64,000 bases of DNA from Dichetophora obliterata (lineage: Eukaryota > Arthropoda > Insecta > Diptera > Sciomyzidae), in contig OY986436.1 in the NCBI GenBank assembly GCA_963920525.1, positions 82,948,339-83,012,338 on the forward strand. Direction: 5' to 3'. The translations under genes were made by a program, and so were the position numbers. The notes under the pieces were generated by a model, which was given only the letters and a program-made list of their open reading frames with translations, was not told the origin of the DNA and did not search any database. Of the stretch, positions 22,160 to 34,300 are shown piece by piece. The stretch's first letter is position 1, and every line of letters starts with the position of its first letter.

Positions 22160-22760
22160 CGTCTATTTTGTAAGGACCAAACTGTAGCAAGAAATTCTCT
22201 TTAATTTGTTGCATAATTTTCTTTGGTTGAAAAAAGAGTTCCTGCATTCTATGTAATAGGAAGACCACCTTGTGACAAAGTAGCGCAGAGTACAGACGAT
22301 GAAGCGTCGGTTGTTAAGTCAAATGGCTTCGTGTAGTCTGGATACAGCAGTAGCACTTCCTCTGAGGCCAATATTCTTTTTATTTTATCAAATGCAATCT
22401 AAGTATCCATATCTAAGACAATTAAAATATTTTTGAATAGATTGGTTCCAATATGGCCATATTTTCTAATCGTAGGTATTGTGTGAGAGGTTTTGCAATT
22501 GCAGCATAATCCTTTTCAAATCGCCTATATTATTCAGATAAACTCAAAAAATATCCAACCCTCTTAGTGTCTTTGGAACCTCGTATCCGACAAAATCATT
22601 TATTTCTTCTTACATGTCTTAATTCCATTAGCGGAGACTACAAAGCTTAAAAATTTGAAGAAATTTCGACTTTCAAGGCGAAATACGCATGTATGCTTCA
22701 TACAGCTTGTTAAGAATTCGGTCGATATCTTTAAGATGTTATGAGATCTCATAGATATAT
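22160..22760 (-). pseudogene. Ty3/gypsy RT-RNase H remnant
   Basis: Minus-strand gypsy pol fragment. The end of the reverse transcriptase (MKHTCVFRLESRNFFKFLSF, VVSANGI) leads through a decayed connection domain into RNase H: SEEVLLLYPDYTKPFDLTTD then ASSSVLCATLSQGGLPIT. Tether-like text ENYATN and LATVWSLQ follows. Multiple stops and frameshifts; dead. It lies downstream, in the same orientation, of the gag fragment at 22967-23190, with protease and the reverse transcriptase N-terminus missing between them. Confidence 0.7.
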
Positions 22761-22966
22761 CAGAAATTTCGCTAGGTTATTACTTTATTTTGCGAAAAAA
22801 TTTGACTTGTGATTCGATTAGAAGAAAGATTATTATTGAAATTTGTGGTAACTCTAAAATGAAAATTGAAAGAATATACTTCCTTTGTTATCTGCCTATT
22901 GTTTGCGTTCTCGATTTTTTTAAATTGTGGTGAGTGATTGTGTAGAAATTAACGCATATCATCTTT

Positions 22967-23190
22967 TTAAGCAAATGCATTAGCGAATGAGTTTCTTGCC
23001 CGAGTTGCTGCTAACTCCTGAGCAAGTGTTAAGGCACTTAGCATGTCCGTGGGAAGTGATGAAAATAGGATGCCGTTGAAAGGTTTGATTAGACCAGAAG
23101 TAAAAATTCTGAGAGCATCTTGTCTGTATTTTTGGTAAAATGAATTGATAAGGGCAGTATTATCCTCATGAAACATTAAAGCTGTATTTT
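22967..23190 (-). pseudogene. Ty3/gypsy gag fragment
   Basis: About 69 open codons; YQKYRQDALRIFTSGL, then IKPFNGILFSSLP and SALTLAQEL fit the conserved capsid C-terminal region of gypsy gag proteins (a region ending in a Leu-Ala-Gln helix). It is cut at both ends. With 22160-22760 it forms one internally deleted gypsy copy. Confidence 0.55.
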
Positions 23191-23687
23191 CAACAAGGGT
23201 TAATTTTTCCCCTGACAGTTACGAATAACTATCGATAAACACCCCACCGCCGTTCCACCACAGGAGATGAACCAGTTACCCCGAACTTAGGGCACCAACC
23301 CACTCCCAGAACTATCGCCCCCGACGACACAAAAATTAAAAAATTAAATTATTACATTAACAAACCCCCTTACATGGTCACAATGGGCCCACCCCCAGTC
23401 AAAATATCTTTTTGGCCATTAGAGATTATCTTTGACCGCGCACCTGCCTAAAGCCACAGCTAAAAATATCAAGATCATATCAAGAACTCTGCAACCGTTT
23501 AAAAATTTTGCAAGTAAACTTACAAAAATATGTCAAAAAGACAGAAAAATCTACAAGAAGCAGAACTCCAAAGCGCTAAGTCAGGGGGCTAGAAACGGGT
23601 TAAAAAAAATGATTTTATTATTGGCCATTAAGTACCTGTCATGTTCGTATGTTTGAATTTACAATAACTTATCCTCAAATTTAAGCG
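23191..23687. other. Unassigned flank left of the Harbinger element
   Basis: C-rich stretch at 23220-23430 (for example CACCCCACCGCCGTTCCACC) then AT-rich sequence. It could be leader or LTR of the gypsy remnant, but no second LTR is visible. Confidence 0.3.
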
Positions 23688-23874
23688 TTAGGCCTTTTCC
23701 ACATGGAGAAATTGAAAAGCAATGCAACATCAACGCAACAGCTTAAAAAGTTTCAAACCTCTGCAATTGCAAACATTACTGCAACGAATACTTTCAGATG
23801 AGCTTGTCACGTAGAGCAATGCAACATTTATTCGAGCAAACAAATTTAAACAAATTAAATAAAAAATAAACAAA

Positions 23875-26800
23875 ATGAGTTCTAGTCGTAGTGATTCAAG
23901 TGAAGACGAAATTATTTCATATTTCTATGCACGAAGAATCCAACGCCAAAAAAGAATTTGGGTTCATCCGTATATTCGGAAAAATGCAAACTGCAGATTG
24001 TTCGTCGCAGCAAAAGAGCTCCAACAAAGTGATGCTAAATTTTTAGCATTCTACAGAATGTCAAAGGAGACATATTTAAATTTATTAAAAACTGTTTCTC
24101 CTTTCATTACAAAAAGGAATACAAACATGGGGGAGTGCGTCAGTGCAGAAGAAAGGCTTTTAATAACCCTACGGTAAGCGCTGTGATATACACATAGCCC
24201 ATAAAGTCTGCGTTCACCTGATTAATTTGTTCAAGTGAATAAAAACAGAATGTAAATATAGAATTCATCTAAATGTTTTATACATGTGTTTCTTCTTAAC
24301 ATTCTTAAGTTTAAAAAGCAAAATCTAGATTTTTCTCTTCATTTATGAGATAACGGGAACAATAGGTAAATATAGCAAACAAAAAGTCTGCGTTCAGTTT
24401 AAAAATGTGTTATTAATGTACTAGAAACAGTAAGGACAAATAAAATTTAGAACTTTGTTATGTAGCCACGTTGTCTTAATCCGAATTCGATTTCAGATTT
24501 GGCCTATCTCGTCTGGTTATTGAGATATTGTTAACTAAAAAGTGCAAAAAATGCTGTTTTTAGTTATACGTTAGGGCATATTTAAGCGAGGGAACGAATT
24601 TTTCGAAATGAATTGATGAAGCATCTAAAATTAACATTTATTGCCTTCAAAACCCATTGTGATTCGTCTCAAAATCTTTTTTTAACAGTGAAATATCACT
24701 TGTAAGAATTTACAGTTTTAACGAACATTTGCATTGTATGGCTGATGAAAGGAAAGAAAAGTCAACAAAACTATAGATTAAAATATGTATCCAACAATCT
24801 AAATTTATGATATGAAACGATTTAATTGTTTTCAACTAAATTGTATTCACATTGATTCATTTTAGTTCTAATTAAAATTCTTATAAATAATTTTGAAATA
24901 TGTATTACATTATAAAATCACATACAGCACGATTCTTAATAATTTTATAGATTCGTTTCAGTTCTAATTGAACTTAATATACATTCATTTGAAATGTGTA
25001 TCACATATTATTAAATTACGAACAGCACGATTCTGAATAATTTTTCCCAGGGAATTGGAAAAGGGAGTTTTCCTTTTTAAGATAGCAGATAAACAGTCAC
25101 ATTTTTTTGTTAATACTCATGAATATTGACAGTTAACGAACAACTTTGCATTAAAAATTTCCAAAATGTTCTTGAACTTCATCTTAAAAATTAAAACTCC
25201 CTTTTCCGATTCCCCGGGGAAAATTATTCAGAATCGTTCTGATAGTTTATAGAAAATGTTTTAACTAAATTAATAAATAAATAGTTTTGGCTTATTTCAG
25301 AACAGAATCTACATATCGTCACCTTAAATCCAAAAAGTTTTGACTAAAACAATTAAATAAAATGTACCTTAAAAAGGGAATTCAAAATGTATAAGACTTT
25401 CAAATGAAAGATGTTCATTACTATGTAACGTTTTTGGCATCTCTAAAAAATATTAAATTGTTACAACTTTTTGGTTTTATGTGATGGTATGTAGATTCTA
25501 TTCAGGAATAAACTGACAATCGTCAGACTCTTCATAGACTTGATAGGCTGCAACATCGTCAATTATCGTTTCCTCAGGAAAATCGTAGTAGTCGGTTTTT
25601 TCTGTGTATGCACTATTTTTTGTAGAATCAGCATACATATTGGTAGCGTTCTGTGTTGTTACTGTGTATGAAGGTGGTGGCACTGGTATTACACCTGGAC
25701 GAACAATATCATCTATCAGAACCAACATCCTGCGTTTGAAAAGAATTTTTTGATGTTCATTCATTGCCTCAATTTCAGGCAACAAACTTAAGAGAAACAT
25801 TTCCATTGGTTTTTTTTCTGTTGAAGCTTTTTTTAGATTTTCTTTTTTTGCTTTGAAGAACTCCATGAAGCTGTTATCAACTTCTGACAGTGTCGATCTG
25901 GTTTTTCGTTTTCGCATGGGAGGAGTTGCCTTAGGAGATGGTAACGGTGTCTGTTGTTGGGTCGACTCTATTTCAAATGTTTCTGTTGTTGGGAATTCAG
26001 GTTGAAGCAGGAAATCTTCGACTTCGGGAATTATTTGTTTTTCAGATTCATCTGCACTTACTGCATTACCAGGAGATGCTTGTATTTGGGATTGAGTTGA
26101 GAAATTTGCTAAATTGCCAGAAGATGCCGTAGAACCTTTTGCCGTTATGAAAGGAATTGCAAATTGCATAACCTCAGCGAGATAGTAGGTCTTTGTAGTT
26201 TTGGTAGATCCACTTGGAGCTGGTTTCAAGTACCTTGTGAACACTGTTCGTACATTCCGCCATTTTTCCTTGGCCAAAGATTCTAAAAAGAAAATAACTT
26301 CATAAAATATTTATTTAATTTTTAGTTTACTAATTTTAATTAATTTCATTATTAATATTGAATATTTTTGCACAGGTTTTTAGGAAGTGGATCTACTTTC
26401 GTCGCACTGTCCTTGTATTTTGCAAGAGGAGTGAGCACTGTAGCGGATGTTGTAACAGAAACAACAAAAAATTATATGGGACATATTAAAAGACGAGTAT
26501 ATGCCTATTCCAAATGCGGAAAAATGGAAATCGATAGCCGAAAGATTCTATTCTTTGTGGAATATTCCAAATTGTATTGGAGCTATAGACGGGAAGCATA
26601 TACGAATTGAAAAATTCCCAAATGCTGGCTCTAGCAATTTCAATTATAAGTCTTTCCATTCCGTCATCCTAATGGGTTGCTGCGATGCGGATGGAATATT
26701 CATTTCAATAGAAACTGGCTTTCCGGGAAGGAATAGCGATGGTGGTGTATTCGGTGCTTCGTTGCTGAGGCACTATGTCGAAACCCATGGGATTTCGATA

Positions 26801-27062
26801 CCAATGCCAACGAAGTTACCGCTTGATGAGAGCAATAATAAATTTCCATATTATTTCGTTGGTGACGAAGCTTTCCCTCTCAAGACGTATCTTATGAGGC
26901 CCTTCCCTCGAAGAACCCTCACTGGAGTGATGTGAACCCTCATTTGGAATGATGGCAGAAAAATTTCAAATTCTGAACTCGCCAATACGCGTTCAAGACC
27001 CAGAAAAGGTCGACAACATTGTAAAAGCGGTATGCATATTGCATAATTACGTCCGAAAAAGA
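23875..27062 (+). pseudogene. PIF/Harbinger DDE transposase, two exons, frameshifted
   Basis: Exon 1 (23875-24174) starts at ATG (MSSSRSDSSEDEII) and encodes the N-terminal DNA-binding region to RLLITLR, ending at the donor CG|GTAAGC. Exon 2 starts at 26376 after TTTGCACAG; the join gives LITLR-FLGSGSTFVALSLYF, the expected Harbinger order. Exon 2 contains NCIGAIDGKHIRI (first Asp), YYFVGDEAFPLKTYLMRPFP (second Asp) and, in another frame, FGMMAEKFQILNSPIRV then VKAVCILHNYVRK. The third acidic residue normally lies in a VENAFG block just before FGMM; here CEPSFGMM keeps a Glu, but the preceding Arg-rich segment is lost. Defects: one extra base in the A-run 26466-26471, and a TGA/frameshift with small deletion at about 26925-26945. 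Confidence 0.88.
25022..25245. repeat. Hairpin repeat in the Harbinger transposase intron
   Basis: Left arm CGATTCTGAATAATTTTTCC from about 25027 and right arm GAAAATTATTCAGAATCG ending about 25236 are inverted. Homology continues inward through AAAAGGGAGTTTT. A diverged single arm of the same repeat occurs at about 43437-43530, and another end-like copy at about 24923. Confidence 0.65.
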
Positions 27063-30018
27063 TAAGGTAGACTATACACCAAGAGAACTTCCAGAGAGGA
27101 CAAATGCTGGCGCAATAATAGTTTCACCTCAAGAAAATTTGATTATATCTGCACAGTCGTCAGCCCATTCCTTGAGAGACTATTTGGCAAACTATTTTTT
27201 AAATACACGAGTTTATCTTCCATGGCAATGGAGCTATTGTGTTTAAAAGCTGCTCAAAATGAATTAACAATTATAAGTATATTACAATGTCCAAATAGTA
27301 ATAATACGTTACTAATATTCCAAAGAAATTAATATCCAAATAGTCCCTCAAGGGATGTGCTAACAACTGAGCAGGTATAATTAAATTACTAAACTTTATA
27401 ATTTTTTTAATTATATTTTTATTTGTATTTTATTTATTTATCATCTAAATAAAACTTTTTAAAAACACATTTCTATTCTATCATAATTTTTTGTTTTGTA
27501 TTCAATGTGATGAATTTGTTCTTGTTTATTTTTATGATAATTAAAATTAAAAGTAATTTAATGTTATGTTTAATAAATGAAAATAAATTTTCGGAAAATA
27601 TGAACTTATTATTTTTACTTTAGTTATTTGAAAACATTTATTCACATATTTTTCAAGCACAACTGGAATTTTTTCCCCGATTTTACATTGATCCCGATTT
27701 TACATTTGAATGTTTGAAAATATTTATGAATTAGTCTTATTCGGGGGGTCCCAGGGGTCGCTGATCTCTAATCTGACTCCGAAAACTCGAAAAAGTTGAA
27801 AAAATGGCATCGAAAAAAATGGTGGTTTAATTTATTCCTTTTAAATTTAATAACAACTTTTCCAAATTATGTTTGAAAATATTTGTTTTAAATATTTAAG
27901 TTTTTGCATTAATTTTTTCGTTTTAATAAATGTGTTTAAACTTAAAAATTTTACAATGAAAGTATATTTAAAAACATTGCTTTAAAAACAAAAACTTATG
28001 TTTTAAATTAAACTTTAAAAACATTTGTGTTTAACTTAAATGAAATTGTTTCAAGCTCTATATCAAAAACAAATTCATTTAATATGAACACAGTTTCATT
28101 TAATTTAAACACATATTTCCCTCAGTGTATGAATAAATGATTTTTGAATCTGTATTTGCTTGGTCTTGCAAATAAAAAAAAATTCAAAAAGGTAATATTA
28201 ATAATATATTAGATGCATTGTGTGAATTTGTGGTGATTTTAATAAACTTGAATTGGCTAAGGCAAGACCTTTTTAATTTTCCATCATATGGAAAAAAAAA
28301 TAAAAACATATAATACTAAAGTACTCGGCATGATTTGTTATTAGTATTTGTATATATACTGAGGTTGGTTTTATGAAATATTTGTACAAACAATCATAAA
28401 GCTAAAACAACACTCAATTATGCTTCAACAAACGTATTTTAGAACATATTTAAATACTAATTTTATTTTAAAAGAATTACATTCAAACAACGTGAAATCA
28501 TTAAACCACACTAATGAATTGCAAAAACTATTTAAAATTTTTGAATTCTCAATGGCCCATAACCATAGTCAAAATAAAAGTCGACTCTTAATTTAGTATA
28601 AGCACTTTTGACAGATTTTTAATACAATATGTTGTCAAAAAGCTTGCACTTAATTTAGAGTCGACTTTTATTTTGACTACGATTATGGGCCAATAAGTCT
28701 TAAATTTCTATTTAACAAACAAAATATTACAATGAAAATGTGTCACTTATTATTTTGCTCAATAAATGCTTTATTTCGCAGTTTGTTAAGTTAATGCAAT
28801 AAAAACTACACACGTTGTTTTTTTTCATCCCACAAACGTTGTTGTAGTTCACGGAAACACGCAACAAAACGAAGCCCAAGCAGTAACAGCATTAAAGTTA
28901 ATCAACAGACGATCTGCTTGCAAGATTAATTGAATGATGAATGATTTAATTTTTTTTAAAAAGTCAATTTAACGACAAAACCATTGATCGTAGAAGCATT
29001 TGGTCCTAGACTTTTTTGTTGGAATCGGGCAGGTCTTTCATATGTTCATAAATCATTTTCAGATATATTTTACTGTTTAGGCAGGAAATGGGAAAATGTG
29101 CCGAATTTTACCAAAAATTGAGATTTTGGACAGTTTCTCAGTCAATAACTTGTTCGCTATTGTATACATAAAAATTTTGAGTATAGTGAAATTTCACATA
29201 AATCCGTTCAGAGGTTCTTACCGGCAGCCACAAACATGCTAACTTCTCAAAAGTTGAATTTTTTTATAATAGTATGTATTAAATGGCTGCTGACTTTTCT
29301 GCTCTACAAGTCTTAATTCGTACAAATAGTCATTAATCAATGCATGAATTTGAATTGATTCCTCACACACCTGTTTTGTGGTTTGCTGCCAGGCAAACTT
29401 GTTCTACTTGAACACTCATAGCAGAAAACTGAATTTCCAGAAATCTCCTATACCCAGTACACTCCAAAAGCCTTTTCCAGTAGCCAATGGATCCACACCG
29501 ATGGTAGCGTACATTTATTGAAACTGCTTGTGGAATTGACAATTTTTGCGAATGTCCTGCTTGTGCTTAATGGCAAACTCTTCCAGTTTAGCACGAAACA
29601 CTACCATGTGTTTGGACATTTGCTCTGGCTGACTTTGTCAATTAAGCCATTATCTTGCGCAAAAAGGGTAACACACATTAACAGGCTGCAGTGCACGATA
29701 GATTTATTGGAATTAAATCCTAGAATAGCGATTGCAAATTCATGCTGGCGTCCTACGCAAAAATAATCACTGTGAATTTTTGTGCCACAATTATTGTCGC
29801 CTTCCTTATTGTCTGGCACACTAGTTCATCATGGGAAATATTAATATTCTAAGATGTTCTGAGTTTTAAATACCTGTTAAATTTACTGCTTTTCCAACTT
29901 CAGTCCAAGCCTTCTCAGTAATATCTTCCCTGGAATATTCCGGCAGCTTATAGTCATACAGGCAAGGATACTTTTCCACTTCCTGGACCAGCTTTATATT
30001 CGTCAGCTGCTCGCACAT
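25498..30018 (-). CDS. Harbinger accessory gene: MADF domain + BESS motif, two exons
   Basis: DNA-binding partner protein of PIF/Harbinger elements; in this superfamily a Myb/SANT/MADF protein helps nuclear import and TIR binding of the transposase. Exon 1 (30018-29874) starts at ATG in context AAAAATGTG and encodes NIKLVQEVEKYPCLYDYKLP and ITEKAWTEVGKAVNLT, ending at donor CAG|GTATTT. Exon 2 (26282-25498) starts after CTTTTTAG and continues in frame with ESLAKEKWRNVRTVFTRYLK, completing a MADF fold of about 85 residues. A Ser/Thr/Pro-rich linker with basic MRKRKTRS follows, then a BESS-type helix (PMEMFLLSLLPEIEAMNEHQ, ILFKRRMLVLIDDI), and a Tyr/Asp/Glu-rich tail. The 3591-base intron contains transposase exon 2 on the opposite strand. 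No stop or frameshift seen; spliced length about 310 residues. Confidence 0.8.
27065..28550. other. Harbinger interior, AT-rich, no gene
   Basis: Part of the MADF gene's intron and the transposase 3' side. AT-rich with reiterated TTTAAA text at 27830-28110; no coding frame. Confidence 0.4.
28554..28691. mobile_element. 138-bp hairpin MITE, Harbinger-type ends
   Basis: Nearly complete inverted repeat: GGCCCATAACCATAGTCAAA at the left and its inverted counterpart at the right, with arms of about 58 bases. It is flanked by AAT on both sides (28551-28553, 28692-28694). The GGCC start and 3-bp TSD resemble PIF/Harbinger MITEs. It is nested inside the larger Harbinger element, within the MADF gene intron. 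Confidence 0.75.
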
Positions 30019-30579
30019 TTTTATTATATGCTGCTTTCTGTATGCAATATAAAAAAACATAAAAGACAATTTTTATAAACTTATTAATAATCTTCTTACC
30101 TGAAAAATATCCACAATTGCTAAATAGCGCGCTAAAACAAAACACAAGTCGCTGACATAAATTGCAGCATGCTGCGTTGCATAAAACTTATCGAAAATGT
30201 AATGCCAACTAGTTTCGAAAAAGTTTCTTCATGTGAAGGTTTAGGTATACTAACATGGGTTAGCAACATTTGTTGCAGTTGCATTGCTTTTCAATTTCTC
30301 CATGTGGAAAAGGCCTTACAATTATTTTTCAAAACTGTCTTCTACTTAAAAAACTCCTCTTATAATTCTTAATTTTAAGAAAACAATTTTTCTTAAAATG
30401 CCTACCTAAATATGGCCATGCTATGCCACACAATATCACGTCAATAATTGACATAACATTATACAGCACTCGTCATATTGATATAAATTAAAAACCTACT
30501 TAAGCATGATCATACAGCGCAATGTCACATCAATAACCTAACACGACATCACACAGTAAAACCATGATATAAAATAAAA

Positions 30580-31060
30580 ACCTAACAAAACATATAAAAA
30601 ACCTAAAAACCTTTAAAAAACATAATATAAAAAAAGATAATCAACCCATCTATATTTAGTGAAACAAATCAACCTAAAAACCTATTCCAATTGCCGTTTA
30701 GGCTTAAAGGCTATCTTTAAACGTTTTTCGACCAAAGCCACATGGTCTCATCAGAAGGCTTTTAAAAAAACACTAAAAAACCTACCCGACCTCTAATTCT
30801 GAATGCTACGCATTCGAAGTAAGCTAATTTAATGACAACTAAAATTAAAATTACATACAACACATGCATGCAGCACATTCAAACATACATATGTAGCACA
30901 TATTTTGCAATATATATGTAGCACATTCATACAAAAGAAAACCTATAAAATAAGAAATCCTAACAAAAAAATTAGTAAAAACCTAATGAAAACCTAACAA
31001 AATAAATAAAACCTAATGACCTTAAAAATGCATTTAGTAAAAAACCCTAAAACCTGAAAA
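30580..31060. repeat. AAAACCTAA-rich simple-sequence region
   Basis: About a dozen irregularly spaced AAACCTA(A) words lie in roughly 450 bp of otherwise AT-rich sequence. No unit periodicity, no gene. Confidence 0.4.
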
Positions 31061-31076
31061 ACTATTTATATATATT

Positions 31077-31350
31077 AGGGCGGGTCAAATTCTGGCTCAG
31101 CGAAATTCGTAAAATACATGTAATTTCAAGACTTTTTCTCCACTACAGCATATACAAATTCTGAAAAAAAGCTGTGCGGACTTTCGTAAATAGATTCATA
31201 CACATACATTCATACATTCATATTTTATAATTGAGAACAAAATCTATTTACGAAAGTGTAGTGGAGAAAAAGTCTTGAAATTACATGTATTTTACGAATT
31301 TCGCTGAGCCAGACCTCCAAAAAATTCGTCCATACAAATTGACCCGGCCT
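31077..31350. mobile_element. 274-bp MITE with long inverted repeats
   Basis: Outer ends AGGGCGGGTCAA and TTGACCCGGCCT; inner arms share TCTGGCTCAGCGAAATTCGT and about 50 further bases in inverted orientation. The right arm carries about 25 extra bases. It sits in a TA-repeat (TATATATTA / TAATATATAT), so the TSD cannot be defined. Confidence 0.8.
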
Positions 31351-34300
31351 AATATATATATATAAAAGGATATTGCTTCACAAAATCCACCAAAAACAGC
31401 AAAAGATTGCCACAAAAAGCCAACAGAATAGCCCACTTAACGTGTAGGCATATGTGCCTCACCCTCATTGTAACTCACAATGGATTGCTCCCAACGGAAG
31501 TCACAAAACAACCGGTATTGCCTAACAAACAGTTGCCAAACACAGGCGTTAACCGCGCCATTATGGCTTTTAAATTAAAAACAGTGTTGTAAGATGCAAG
31601 TACTTGATCAGCCTTATTTCGTATAATCGCCACTGCTTGGTAATGTTTTGATAAACCATCACTTTCTTCAAAAAGTTTATACGCCGTAAAAGCCGCTTGG
31701 TGCCATGAAACATATTAAAATGGATTAGCATTGAATTCTATGAGAGACTTAACTAAGAAAATGGCTTCATCGCACTGTCTACTATTTTTCCCTTATTTTT
31801 GCCCCCTGATGCTCTTCTTCCCCCGTTAGTGTCTCTAATTGAACTGTTTGAAGCTATTTCTTTTTGTTGATTGCTGCGTTTAGCAAGTGCTTCATAGAAG
31901 CTTCATACCTTTTAAATATTTAAAGCTTACAATTTGTATTACAACAATACTTTTTTAACAAAAAAGTACAAACAATTTTTTGAAAATCTCATTTTTTTTT
32001 GGAAAAATTTTTCGAATCAATCCTGCTTATAATACAAACTCTACAGAGCTAAAAACCCGGTGCGACAGAGTAACTTTAACTAACATACTTTTTCAAAACG
32101 GGCCACACCACTGCAAACAAACTAATCGACTGATTAAAAGGTTTTTTTTAATTTGTTTGTATTGTAATACTACACATCTTTTACCAAAATAAGCGTCTTT
32201 TGAAAATTAATCTAGTTTTTACACGCAACAATTTGGTCAAAAATAAAATTTTCGAATTATTTGGTCTTTCGAATAATTTTCCGCACAATTCTTTTAATTT
32301 CTATGGATTCAATTTTCTTATTTAAATACCACCTTAATTACAGTCCGTAAGGTTTTCTTGTGCTCTTCATTAAAATCCCCAAAATGTGGTACCTTATTAA
32401 ATTAAATAAGCCATTCGTATGAAATTCTTCTGAATTCGGACCGAATGATGCGTAAAGTTTTTTAATTAAACGATTGCTATCTCTCACTCACTCTGCGCAT
32501 CGACGTAATGATGAAGCTGTATTCCCTCCCCATCTCCACCACGTAAGACTTCTCAACATCATGCAATCTTTCGCAGTTAGCCTACCTTTGGATCCCAATT
32601 AAATGAGGCTGTTCGAGTAAGTGATCGCATTCAATGCATAAATGATGATCGCGCATGTTTCACGGTTTGCTTGTGAACCTGTGACGCAATTAATTCCCGC
32701 TTTGACACTTGTTACGCGTTTCCATGCGAAATTCGAACCCTGCTACATCGTTCATGTTTTCATTTAAGACTCCGGATCATGTTTGGGATGCTGCTGCTAG
32801 TTCATGTTGCACACAGCATCTACTACATACATATAGCCGAATGCAAATTTATGCGTTGAGTTGGTGCCAGCAATGGTTGATCGTCGATCCTCGTCTGCCA
32901 CAAGTTGCTTAGAATACAGTGTGCTGATCGGTTCCTCGCTCGATCGATCGATTGTTCGTTTTTTCTTAGTAGTTGCAGTTGTGCAGAAACCGATCGTGTC
33001 GCTCACTTTGCCATCAGTTAGATTTTCATATGATATCTTTGGATTCACATCGATTTTTGGCGTCGTCTATTGGACAGGAGAAATAACTGCTGCTTGGTTA
33101 GCAAACAATTTGGTGTTTCTTCTGCTGCTGCTGCTAAGAAATGAGCTACAGATTGATATAAATAAGAAGAAGACTGAAAAGAGACAGAGAGGCAGGCGTG
33201 TGAGATCTTTATCAATTTTCATTTGGGTTGCGTAAATTACTTGGGAAAACACAGTCGTGGTTGTTAGAACTGCATGCAATGGGTGGAAGTTTTATTTCAG
33301 GGAATTATGCTGAAAAAAGGTTAAATAGTGGAAAAAAAATTTCCTGTAGCTCTTAAGTATTTCTCATGTATACTTTCATTGAGGACAGTGTTGATCTTAC
33401 ACTGACCGGAATCAGTTTTTTGCCTTAAATTTGAACAAAGCAATATTTGTTTTAAATTTTCAAAACGGAATCGGATATGTTTTCCATTTGTATTTGATAG
33501 AGACTATTATTCGTTTGGTCCTCAAACCAATTTCCATTATGCAAGCAACAAGTGAACGTGGATTATTGCCTTAAACAATTAACATAAGATTCTTTATATT
33601 TTCGCACTTTGATTTCGTCACCCTGTTATTCAATAAATTAGCAAAAAACGTGGTAACAATCGCTATCGTATTCCAAAACACATCTACTTTGCTAGCAGCT
33701 GAGCTATAAATCCACAAAAAGACTGGAAAAAAGCACGATTTGCAATTAAAGCCCCAGATCGTATCCTGTCTATGCACACATACACACACATTTGCACACT
33801 GACTACCTGTATAAGTATGCAACAGTAAATACGTATTTGTGTGTGCGTTGGCAGGGTCACCAACTCCACCAAATGTAAAGCGTAAATTACAAGCGAGCTA
33901 CGTGTCGTCGATTCCCTTCTGTAAGAGATTCAACCGCTGTTTTGACCCCTGCTGCAGAGTGCAAAGAAATGTTTGCCAATAGAACTGCGGTTGCAGTAGC
34001 GTATAGTTTGGAAGATGAGATCACAAAACTCAAACAGTGCCAGAGATATTTCTTTACAGATATACAAATTAAATGTTATTCGGTATGCACGATCATCATT
34101 AAGAATGTTTGTGATACGATTGCAGAGGCTGGCAGTGTGTAAGACTGTGTATTGATTGGGATTTTGGGAGTGTTCATCGATCGTAGAATTCAACTGAAAT
34201 ACAAGAAAATTTAGTTTGCTTCGTATTGAAGTCTAGATCTAATTCAATCGATAAACTTTAAGCGTGCACTGAGAAAAGAGTTTGGTTCCATTAATTAAAT

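Larger units (their letters stand above)
23691..30315. mobile_element. PIF/Harbinger transposon with two interleaved genes
   Basis: Perfect 38-bp TIRs (23691-23728 and 30278-30315, outer bases GGCCTTTTCCACATGGAGAA) sit between TTA duplications at 23688-23690 and 30316-30318, the 3-bp TWA target typical of PIF/Harbinger. The 6625-bp interior holds a plus-strand transposase starting 147 bp inside the left TIR and a minus-strand MADF/BESS gene starting about 260 bp inside the right TIR. Exon order along the DNA is transposase-1, MADF-2, transposase-2, MADF-1. Two hairpin repeats have inserted in the introns. Confidence 0.92.

Noticed and set aside
30580..31060. Telomere-like (CCTAA)n array
   Set aside because: AAACCTAA words are irregular and not in tandem; no TTAGG/CCTAA array.
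32861..33235. 124-codon open frame in a less AT-rich stretch
   Set aside because: No recognisable domain, hydrophobic then basic tail, no promoter or splice evidence; listed only in the intergenic entry.
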